Shown in pieces: positions 56,202 through 64,000 of a DNA stretch of 64,000 nt. Each line of letters starts with the position of its first letter. Within the stretch, counting starts at the first letter, position 1. This stretch comes from Monocercomonoides exilis. Taxonomy: Eukaryota; Preaxostyla; Oxymonadida; Polymastigidae. Under the pieces are notes generated by a model, which was given only the letters and a program-made list of their open reading frames with translations, was not told the DNA's origin and did not search any database. The DNA is taken from positions 1,862,001 to 1,926,000 of the forward strand of contig LSRY02000008.1 of the NCBI GenBank assembly GCA_001643675.2, in the 5' to 3' direction. Both the position numbers and the translations under genes were made by a program.

Positions 56202-57412
56202 GCCAGTCACCTTCAATTGTTGGAGGAAGAACGGAATATTTTCGAGAAGCGTGGAGAATGATAGATGGAGAGAAGTTGGTAAAAAGAGGCGTCATTCCAA
56301 TTTGGAAAAACAGGATAGCCAGGGAGAAATTACTAAACTCAAAAATGGAAACATACAGCCCCCATCAATCAGGGGAAGCAACCAAAGCGATGGCAAAGCT
56401 GATCCAGAATCAGCTCGAAACGAACATAATACAAAAAATACAGAAAAGAAAGGTGAAACATTTAAATCCAGTGTTTGTGATAAAGAAAAAACAAGGGGGA
56501 TGGAGACAAATTATCGATTGCAGAGCGTTGAACAATGCAACGAAGTCAATCCATTTCAAACTGGAGGATTACAGGTCACTAGAACGAATTATAACAAGAG
56601 GAGATTATGCAACAACTTTAGACCTAAGCCAGGCCTACTATTTAGTGAAAGTGGACGACAACTTCAAGCCGTTTCTTGCGTTCGAATTCAACGAAAATTA
56701 CTACTGTTTCAACGGAATGCCATTTGGATACAAAGATTCTCCAAGAATCTTTACAAAAATCATGAGGAAGGTGATACAATTCATCCGGGAGCAATGGAAC
56801 GTAAGAGCAATCGCGTACCTCGACGATATTATTCTTCTTCACCAAGACCAAAAGAAATTAAAATGGATAACTCAGAAAGTCGTTTCTCTTTTCGAAAGCC
56901 TTGGTCTTCTGGTAAACACAGAAAAGAGTCATTTGATTCCCTCACAAACTTTCACCTATTTGGGTTTCGAGTGGAACACGCACCAGTTCAATGTAGCTCT
57001 GGAAATGATGAGAACGAAAGAACTTATAAAGGAATGTACCAGATGGAGGAGGAGGTCCCTCAGAGCGAAAGAAGTGAGAGTAAGAGACCTTGCAGCGTTC
57101 ATTGGAAAGCTGAACGCTACAAGGTTCGTGGTTCGAGAAGCTTCTCTGTTTCTCTCAGATCTTTATCGCACTTTAAACAAAATGGTTTCGATGGTGGGAT
57201 GGAGAGGGAAGATGAGGATCAACCAGTCCATTCTCCCCAATCTAACCAAATGGATATCGAGGTTGAAAACCAACACGCCAAGACAACTATGCCCACTCTT
57301 TCTTCCAGATGCAACACTTACGACGGATGCTTCCAGAAAAGCTGTTGGAGCTTATTTAAGAATCGGAAACAGTATTTTGGATTTTCATCGCAGACTCCCC
57401 CTATTGGCAACG
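56081..57412 (+). CDS. DIRS reverse transcriptase and start of RNase H
   Basis: This frame is open from just after the TGA at 56078. It lacks an ATG before the conserved domain, so translation may depend on frameshifting from ORF1 or on a GTG at 56123. Reverse transcriptase motifs are clear: TLDLSQAYYLVKVDD, FNGMPFGYKDSPRIFTKIM and the catalytic YLDD at 56815-56826, then LVNTEKS and FTYLGFEW. It continues into the first RNase H motif LTTDASRKAVGAYL. The RNase H fold then continues in a different frame from about 57414, so one extra base appears to interrupt the protein near 57410. In this frame the ORF stays open to 58777, but the stretch between about 57414 and 58060 looks like non-conserved shadow sequence. 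Confidence 0.88.
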
Positions 57413-57413
57413 A

Positions 57414-58112
57414 AATCAAAGTTCAAACTATCGGGAGATGTTCGCAATTTTGTCAGCTCTAACTCACTTCTCCCCAATTCTGTTATCCAATCGCATCCAC
57501 AAACTACTTATCAGATCGGACAACTCAACATCGGTGTTCAACCTGAACAGGTGGCGGGCAGGAGCGAATTTGAGAAGACTCCTATTGAAGATTTGGAAAC
57601 AAACGCACACGATGCAGATTCAAGTGAAAGCGCAACACATCCCCGGTCAAAGAAACGAAAGGGCCGATTCTCTTTCCAGGCTAGAAAGGGGAGGCGACTA
57701 TCAGATAAAGCAAGAATCCTACAAGGAGCTTGTAACGAAGATGAGATTGAACATAACGTTGGACGCTTTCGCCACAAAACAAAACAAGAAAGTGAGCAGA
57801 TGGTGCGGGCCAGGAAGCCCGATAAACGAAGACGGTCTGCAGCAGCCTTGGCGAGGAGAGACAGTTCTTGCTCATCCTCCAATTCCTCTCATTCTTCCGA
57901 CAATCAGGAAAATGATTCTCGAACGAGCTCGAGGTCTTCTCCTTCTTCCCGATTGGAAGGGACAAATATGGGAGCCGTTGTTGAAAAGAACGACCCATAT
58001 AGAATGGATGTGGAAGAGCCAGAGCGAACTTCTTACCCCGGGACCATGGATGAAGAGGATGGATGCTTGCCTGCCACCAGGGAAGCTTCGAGTTGTACTG
58101 ATGAATCCTTAG
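57414..58112 (+). CDS. DIRS RNase H remainder and methylase-like domain
   Basis: Begins with NYREMFAILSAL (the RNase H Glu motif), then LIRSDNSTSVFNLNRW (Asp motif) and HIPGQRNERADSLSRL (final Asp). The domain that follows RNase H in DIRS elements comes next: LDAFATKQNKKVSRW, then LEDGLQQPW-like and ERARGLLLLPDW segments. It is offset by +1 from the reverse-transcriptase frame. The shift falls at about 57410-57414, where the sequence reads GGCAACGAAATCAA. The expected protein is continuous with the reverse transcriptase, so this is either a disabling one-base change, a sequencing indel, or a programmed shift. Confidence 0.82.
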   Translation, partial: NQSSNYREMFAILSALTHFSPILLSNRIHKLLIRSDNSTSVFNLNRWRAGANLRRLLLKIWKQTHTMQIQVKAQHIPGQRNERADSLSRLERGGDYQIKQESYKELVTKMRLNITLDAFATKQNKKVSRWCGPGSPINEDGLQQPWRGETVLAHPPIPLILPTIRKMILERARGLLLLPDWKGQIWEPLLKRTTHIEWMWKSQSELLTPGPWMKRMDACLPPGKLRVVLMNP

Positions 58113-58777
58113 CGATCAATGGAGAACACTGGTTCAAAGGAGTTTTGCAAACAAGAGGATTTCCAATGGATATATGTGATCTGTGCAAATCCAGTCTTTC
58201 GCCTTCGACGTGGCATGGGTACTTACTCAGTTATGCTCATTTCGGAGACCAGTGGACAAACTGCGGCTATGGTCTTTCTGTTGGAGATTGGTTCAATTGG
58301 GTCGTTAGATGTGCCGATGTTTTCCTTAAGCTTTTCAACAAGGGGCTGAAGGAGCAATCCCTTTGTAAAATACGATCTGCCATCTCTCTCATTTCTCAAT
58401 TATTATTCGAGAGAAGTTTGGGAGATTACCCGCTTATGAAGCTTCTCTTCCGATCATTTAAAAGATTGGAAAGGAGGAAGAAGAAAAATAAGCCTGATAT
58501 ATGGAACCCCAAAATACTTCTTGATTATATATCGGGGCTAGGCGAGAACGCGAACTTATCCTTCACTACTCTCACGAAGAAAACAATTTGTCTTTGCATG
58601 CTATTCTCCGCCTGCCGGTTCACCGAGCTCGAGCGGATCAGTCTGAAAACATTCTGCAGTGAGAGAAGATTCAATTGCATTGGATACTTCGCTGAAAACA
58701 GGACCCGAAAGAACAGACATTATAATACCGTTTCTCACAGATACTCCTTCAATATGTCCTGCCTCAGCAGTGTGTGA
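58113..58777 (+). CDS. DIRS tyrosine recombinase, N-terminal part
   Basis: In the same frame as the reverse transcriptase. It contains a core-binding (SAM-like) region (LSPSTWHGYLLSYAHFGDQW) and the first catalytic-domain motif TLTKKTICLCMLFSACRFTELERI, where the Arg of ACRF corresponds to the first catalytic Arg. After about 58640 the conserved sequence continues in another frame (58659 on). The exact start codon is uncertain because the frame is open upstream. In known DIRS elements the recombinase is a separate ORF overlapping the RT/RNase H ORF, which fits this layout. Confidence 0.75.
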
Positions 58778-59543
58778 ATTGTGGTCCAGAATAAGCAAAC
58801 TTCAAGACAACCCTGACCACTTGTTTATTAACGATCGCACAAAGATTCCACTTTCCGCAAGAGTGCTGAGAAAACTTGTTGCAAATCTCCTTCACGAGAC
58901 AGGTATACCGAATTATTTTGGTCCTTACTCGATAAAGCATGCTTCAATATCTGCATTGACAATGGCTGGACTACCAATAGCGCAAGTGGCAAAGTTCGCA
59001 AGGCTGTCTCCACGAAGCGATACCATTATTAATTACTATTTTCAAAAAGATATCGCCACATCCTGTGCGAAAGTGATTGCAGATCAAGCGGCTATTAATG
59101 CAACTTCCTCCCAGACCCAGTCATCACCTTTAAGTCTGCAAACCCTTCGCAAACCAAAAATTACTTTTGATGACAATTCAAGTTCAGAAGATATTGAGGA
59201 CTCTTCGTCAACTGACGAAGAGCAAGATGAGGAGGACTACAGTCTGAACTCAAAGTCTGACAACATCGAGAGCGAAAAAGGAATCAGGATCAGGTTGGAA
59301 AAACCTAATCTGCAATATGACAACAAAAGCCAAACGATCTACAACGACGAAGAAGAACCATCAAAGCCAGACTACGTGGAGGAGCCAGACGAGAACAGTC
59401 ATAAAGAGTATGAAAGAAGGAATTTTCGTGAGAAAAGACTAGTTGGAGAAGTTGTCCAGAAGAAAACAATTGAGATAACAATTAAAACCAGAGCGCAAGC
59501 CAAACGTGAGCAACTCGAACAATTGCTGAGGGATGACAAATAA
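58659..59543 (+). CDS. DIRS tyrosine recombinase, C-terminal part, with acidic extension
   Basis: Continues the recombinase catalytic domain: LKTGPERTDIIIPFL, then GPYSIKHASISALTMAG, then AKFARLSPRSDTIINYYF with the candidate nucleophilic Tyr at 59033-59038. At the H-x-x-R position the protein reads Y-x-x-K, which may be lineage variation or loss of activity. A ~170-residue acidic and basic tail follows (DSSSTDEEQDEEDYS to the stop at 59541-59543), unusual in length. Offset by +1 from the N-terminal part, so one extra base near 58640-58660 separates them. Confidence 0.8.
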   Translation: MREDSIALDTSLKTGPERTDIIIPFLTDTPSICPASAVCELWSRISKLQDNPDHLFINDRTKIPLSARVLRKLVANLLHETGIPNYFGPYSIKHASISALTMAGLPIAQVAKFARLSPRSDTIINYYFQKDIATSCAKVIADQAAINATSSQTQSSPLSLQTLRKPKITFDDNSSSEDIEDSSSTDEEQDEEDYSLNSKSDNIESEKGIRIRLEKPNLQYDNKSQTIYNDEEEPSKPDYVEEPDENSHKEYERRNFREKRLVGEVVQKKTIEITIKTRAQAKREQLEQLLRDDK

Positions 59544-59593
59544 GAGGTCAATCAAATAATAACAACAGCAGAGTATTCTCCCAATTATGGAAC

Positions 59594-59700
59594 TCTCTCG
59601 TAAATAGAAGAGAAGGAAGTGAGAGAATGTTTTCTTTTAAATCAAAGTGCTTGCGCTTTGATTGAAAAAGAAAATGTGAATCTCACTTCCCTTCTCTTCT
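59594..59700 (+). repeat. DIRS internal complementary region
   Basis: 59594-59661 is the reverse complement of the left terminus (through TCAAAGCG at its first base). 59662-59700 is the reverse complement of the right terminus ending TTTTTCAA. Together they spell the junction of a circularised element. This template is used in the DIRS replication model to restore the ends, and here it fixes the element borders at 55256 and 59958. Confidence 0.88.
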
Positions 59701-59875
59701 TCCCGCCTCGATACACTCCCACCCTTATTATAAACAGATTCTGTTAATGACCCATCTTCCTTCTTCTTCAGGCGTGATATGTAATGAGCGCCATAACATT
59801 GTTATGTTTTTTAATGTTTCTATCCTTTTTAGCTATTTCACATCACCGTTGTAATCTATTACTATTTTGCATTTC

Positions 59876-59958
59876 AGATCAGTTGGGTGACTGACCCTTA
59901 AGTGATGATCTCTCGTAAATAGAAGAGAAGGAAGTGAGATTCACATTTTCTTTTTCAA
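59876..59958 (-). repeat. DIRS right inverted terminal repeat
   Basis: 63 bp shared in inverse with the left end (59876-59938, minor mismatch near GTTGGGTGAC), then a right-specific 20-nt extension ending TTTTTCAA at 59958. Read on the minus strand it puts a TGA stop immediately after the host-gene junction. Confidence 0.88.
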
Positions 59959-62900
59959 GTATTCCCTTCTAAATCGCTCCCACAGATGGAGTTGTTTGTG
60001 CCCAATGATTCCTGGTTGTAGTCAAGAGTGAACAGTGTTTCGTTGACCTGTCGAGCAATTGAATGGCATTTGATGAATATGTCTTTCCCAACAAAAGCCT
60101 CATTCATATAAAACATGATATTCACAATTTTGATCCTCAGGAGTGGTATCTGACTTTCATCATTAATGTTAACATTTGGATCGGCTCCATCGATAAACAG
60201 CCCTCCACCACGCCCCGATACCGTCGAGCATTTGCACATCGAAAACGTGCTCCCATCAACCTTCAAAACTGATTCTTCACCCTTCAGCATCACTTTCATT
60301 CCTCCTCCTTCAGTGCTCAAATCGCTCCTGCACTTGGACATTGTGCAGTCTTCTATCGTGCATTCCATCGCATAATCAAACGATCCCAATTCAATCGCAC
60401 TTGCTCTACTTCCTTCGTTCATGATGTTTTCAAGCGAACAGTACACAACTTTCAACACAGGCTTGTTGCCATTCAAATGAGTGTTTTCATTTTCATTCAT
60501 CTGGTTTTCCTCTTCTATCATCGAAATCAGGCTGTTTGCTGTCAAAGTGGCTGATGAAATGTTCACATTCTGGTTTGTCACCTGGCTCGCACTTTGGCTG
60601 AAAGCAATGAATCCTTTCAATTCGTTGATCTTATTCAACGTGCAGCTCTGAATTGCTGCGCTCCCTCCGTTCACTTTTATCACACAATATGCAAAACTTT
60701 CAACCGTCCCACTCGATGACCCAAATGAGCAGTCTGTGACCGACAAGACTGTATTTGTTCCTGACGATTCAATGAATACTGCATGATTGGTGGTCGATCC
60801 AGGTTTGGTGAATGATAAATTGACAAATGATAGACTCACATTCGATGATATCATTGCACCATCATCCAAATCATTCTCATCTTCATCACTGATCGTCACT
60901 CCTGTCCCTTTCTTTGTCCCTTTTATCACAACTGCTGGTGCTTCTGAATCTGGCAAAGTTGGCAACGAAGACAAGAATGATATTGAATGGCTCAGCGATC
61001 CTGAATCGCCAATGCTGATCTGGGATTCGCCTTTTCCAAGTGTCGAATATCTCAGAGAAATTAAGTGGTCAATCGATGAACACGGTGCTTCAGAAAACCC
61101 ACACCCGCTGAAGTCTCCTCCTTTCTCTTTCGAAACAAACCCATCCCCACTCCAGTTCCTCCACAAATACACAACAAGCGGAATCACATATCCCTCCTCT
61201 CCTGTTGTCTTCCTCTCCCATCCACATAACTCATCCAACGACTCCAACTCCTCTGAATTCATCTCCCATTTCAGATGCTCCTCATTCACAATCTCTCTCA
61301 GATCCCATCCTGACACAAACATATTCTTTCCTTTCCACCCATCACATCCCTCATATTCCATGCTCTCCAATGAAAATGTTCCCATTTGATTTGCAAGTTC
61401 AGCAAACATCCCTCCTCCCATTCCTCTCCCTCCATTCTCAACATCCTCTGATGGCACTTCACATCCTGATAATTTCACTCCTTTCACCCTCAATGTTCCT
61501 CCGCTTCCAACTGATATCATCATCCCTCCCCCTTTCATTCCACTTCCACCTATGCATGTCGAGGATATATTGCTTTCTTCAATTTTCGCATTCCCATTAA
61601 CGCCCATCCCAACATTCAAGCATCCCCCACCTCCACTTCCACCTGCCACATTCACTTCCACTCCACACACTCTGCTATTCAAAATCTTCAATTTCACTCC
61701 ATTTGTCATCATTATTGGCGATTTCCCATTCATTGTCAGTGTCGCTCCACTTTCCATCACAAATCCATCAACAATCAGATTCCCTCCTGCCATCTCAATG
61801 ATGTTGTATCCTATTTTTCCATCGGTCAATGCCCCACTTTCAAATGAGACTGAACAGTTCGTCACATTGAGTGTTGATGTTGAATGAATGAATGCACTTC
61901 TCCTTGAACTCAACTGACCTTTCACAACAAATGAAAGTCGGCTCATTGTCAGTGAACTCGAACATCCAACAAGCCAGTCTTGTGTGGCTGATCCTCCATC
62001 ACTCACATTCACTCCCATCCTCTCTCCATCGGATAACGCTATTCTGCCTGAAATTATCACACCAAATGACGGTCCTGATATTTCCTTGGCAATTGAAGAA
62101 GATGAGACAACTTCTATTTCATTCAAAGTGCTGCTCATTCTTGAGTTCGCACAATAATCAACTGTCAAACACCTGAATCCATCAAATCCACAATGACTGT
62201 GATCCTTCCCATTTCCTCCACTCCCATCAACAAGCACTTTTGTACCCATTGTGCACAAATACACAAACAGTGGAATCACTCCATTTTCATCCCCATTTTC
62301 GCTCCCACTCAACTGAAGCACATCTGATGGAATTGTCAGTGGAGTGAAAAATGCAAATGAACTGGTATTCACTTTTGACTCCAAAAACGCTCCACTCCCA
62401 CAATCAACAAACACATCCTTCCCATATGTTGCCACATTCTCATTCACTTTCGAAAACTTCACATCCTGCCCAATTGTCAATCCGCATCCTCCACTCTCCA
62501 TCAACACAAACATCCCTCCTCCTCTCTCTCCTCTCCCTCCATTATTCTCTGCCTTATTCCCATCAATCACACCCGTTCCACTCACAACCACTTTCCCATT
62601 TCCCTTCAATCCAACATATATTCCTCCTCCTTTTCCACCACCACAACTGCACCCATTCACATTGCATCCTTCAACTGTCAACGTTCCACTCCCTCCAACT
62701 GTTCCTTTCATCCATCCTCCATCTCCCTCATTCCTTTTGACTCCACTGATATTGCATCCTGAACATATCACACTCGTCATTCCTTCACAAAATTCAATCG
62801 CTGAATGAGCTCCAAACACAAGTGCTCCACCAATCACAAATCGTTCCATTTTCAGACTCCCACCTTGCACATTCACAATGCTGTATCCAAAGGCTACACT

Positions 62901-64000
62901 CGATGTGCTCTCTGATATATGAGCAACTGAGCAGTCTGTGAGTGTGAGTGATGAGCTTGTCAAAACGATGAGCGATGTTGCACTCGATAACAAAAATGGA
63001 ATTTGGAATGCAATGTTCTTTATGGAACTTGCACTCTGAACATTTATCAAATATGAAGATGTCATTCCACCAGGCACTCTCACATTCACATTCGTCTTGT
63101 TAATCCCACAATACACCTCCCATTCATATGACCCTGCCATCGACACAACTTCTCCAAGCTCAAACCCTGAATCCAACACAATGTTCTTCTTTGACGAACT
63201 GAATCTGTTCTGTGAAGCAAACGCGATCGTTTTGCATGGAAAATACCCAAACCCACAAAACCACCAGTCATATCCTCCATACCCATTCACCGCTTTCCCC
63301 ACATGTGCTGCTCCTGAAAATGCTTCCAAAAACACATTCAATGGGAATATTCCCATCCCTCCCTCATTCCGATCATATCCCATCAACTCATCATAAATAG
63401 ATCCATTGTGTCCAACATTCAGCTTTGTGGTTGTTATTGTCCCACTCACCAGCCTGCTCCCATTCACAAACACATCTTTCCCTCCCAATGTTGCACTGCA
63501 ACCAATAAAACTCACTGATGATATTGTAAAATCGAATGAGCTATCTGCCAGCCACAGCATCACCCCTCCTCCATATCCACTGCACTTCGTTTTGTTGAAT
63601 TTCGTTGTTCCTCCGCTGTGCGATGTTGATGTTCCAATTCGTGCTTTGCTTGTTGAAGAAGCCAACTCAATCTTAATCCCTCCTCCATTCCCATTCACGC
63701 ACTCACACCCTTCTATTGTTGTATTCCACACCACAAATGTCTCTCCTCCCTTCACGCTTTTTGCTATCACCACTCCATCCCCTGTTGTCCGATTCACATT
63801 CCGAATTGTTACATTACCCAGCAAACTCTTTCCTGATGACGATCCTGCTGATGATGGTTCAAAAAATAGTGGTTGACTCATTTTTATATTTTTGATCTCA
63901 ACTTCAATCATCTTCAGCTGCCTCAGCATCACTTCAAAAACAGATGACGAGATTCCACTCCCTCCTGATGTCGAAGAGTCAATCACCACATCCTCCAGTG
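59959..64000 (-). pseudogene. N-terminal/ectodomain part of the split surface-protein gene (runs off window)
   Basis: An open minus-strand frame from the right window edge to the DIRS border, about 1,345 codons. It closely parallels the gene at 1-5107; long strings such as GYDRNEGGMGIFPLNVF are identical. Three CG-motifs occur here (CGFGYFPCKT, CGFDGFRCLT, CGFSEAPCSS) along with many GGGI/GGGM beta-helix repeats. Its start and signal peptide lie beyond the window. The DIRS insertion adds a TGA three bases inside the element, so any product would lack the rest of the ectodomain, the membrane helix and the tail. It would presumably be secreted or lost. Without the element the frame continues into 52681-55255. 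Confidence 0.88.

Larger units (their letters stand above)
55256..59958 (+). mobile_element. Complete DIRS-like tyrosine-recombinase retrotransposon (4,703 bp)
   Basis: Contains, in order, a Gag-like ORF, reverse transcriptase, RNase H with the DIRS-type methylase-like domain, and a tyrosine recombinase. The termini are inverted (63 bp shared at 55294-55356 and 59876-59938), with distinct outer extensions of 38 and 20 bp. An internal complementary region at 59594-59700 is the reverse complement of the right end joined to the left end. This is the established architecture of DIRS elements, which replicate through a circular DNA and integrate by recombinase without target duplication. Two internal frame changes suggest this copy is damaged or read by frameshifting. 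Confidence 0.93.

Noticed and set aside
55972-57462. 496-codon plus-strand frame overlapping the reverse transcriptase
   Set aside because: It carries no conserved motif, whereas the overlapping frame has all RT motifs. Interpreted as a shadow, though its length is notable.

Overview
The window looks like a eukaryotic protist chromosome. It uses the standard code (TAA, TAG and TGA all end reading frames), its intergenic DNA is AT-rich and full of microsatellites, its genes are very long and intron-free, and it carries a tyrosine-recombinase retrotransposon. The dominant gene family encodes giant cell-surface proteins with Chlamydia Pmp-like repeats (GG-A/G-I plus F-x-x-N, and a recurring C-G-x4-6-P-C motif), a signal peptide, one transmembrane helix and a cytoplasmic tail. 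That combination makes me think of an oxymonad-type metamonad such as Blattamonas or Monocercomonoides. The taxon is an inference; no rRNA or housekeeping gene is present to confirm it.

Layout. 1-5107 (minus): N-terminal 1,700 codons of one intact family member, cut by the window edge. 5.4-6.15 kb: two tiny divergent gene candidates, one apparently with short introns. 6.2-8.9 kb: low-complexity DNA with many microsatellites. 8.9-14.2 kb: a nest of fold-back and terminal-inverted-repeat elements (two palindromes of 1.8 and 1.95 kb, a 797-bp Mutator-like element with a 9-bp target duplication, a 174-bp miniature element and a stray hAT-like end). 14240-27139 (plus): a complete 4,299-residue surface protein with seven super-repeats, a transmembrane helix and a degenerate kinase-like tail. 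28.6-30.3 kb (minus): a truncated relative. 30.3-32.8 kb: low-complexity DNA and decayed coding sequence.

32.8-50.8 kb is one very large inverted repeat with arms of about 6.1 kb. Each arm carries a truncated copy of the same surface-protein gene, and the left copy has an extra base that breaks the frame. At the centre sits a 5.14-kb element with perfect 15-bp terminal inverted repeats and an 8-bp target duplication, the hallmark of the hAT superfamily. It contains a nested 1-kb element with TA flanks and a decayed kinase-like fragment.

52.68-64.0 kb (minus): a second near full-length surface-protein gene, a close paralog of the one at 1-5107, split in two by a complete 4.70-kb DIRS-like retrotransposon (55256-59958). 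The element has inverted terminal repeats and an internal complementary region that spells out the joined ends, so its borders can be fixed to the base. The two halves of the host gene join in frame with no target duplication, so the insertion is precise and probably young. Overall the window is a surface-antigen locus in which paralogs are duplicated, inverted, truncated and interrupted by several transposon classes.
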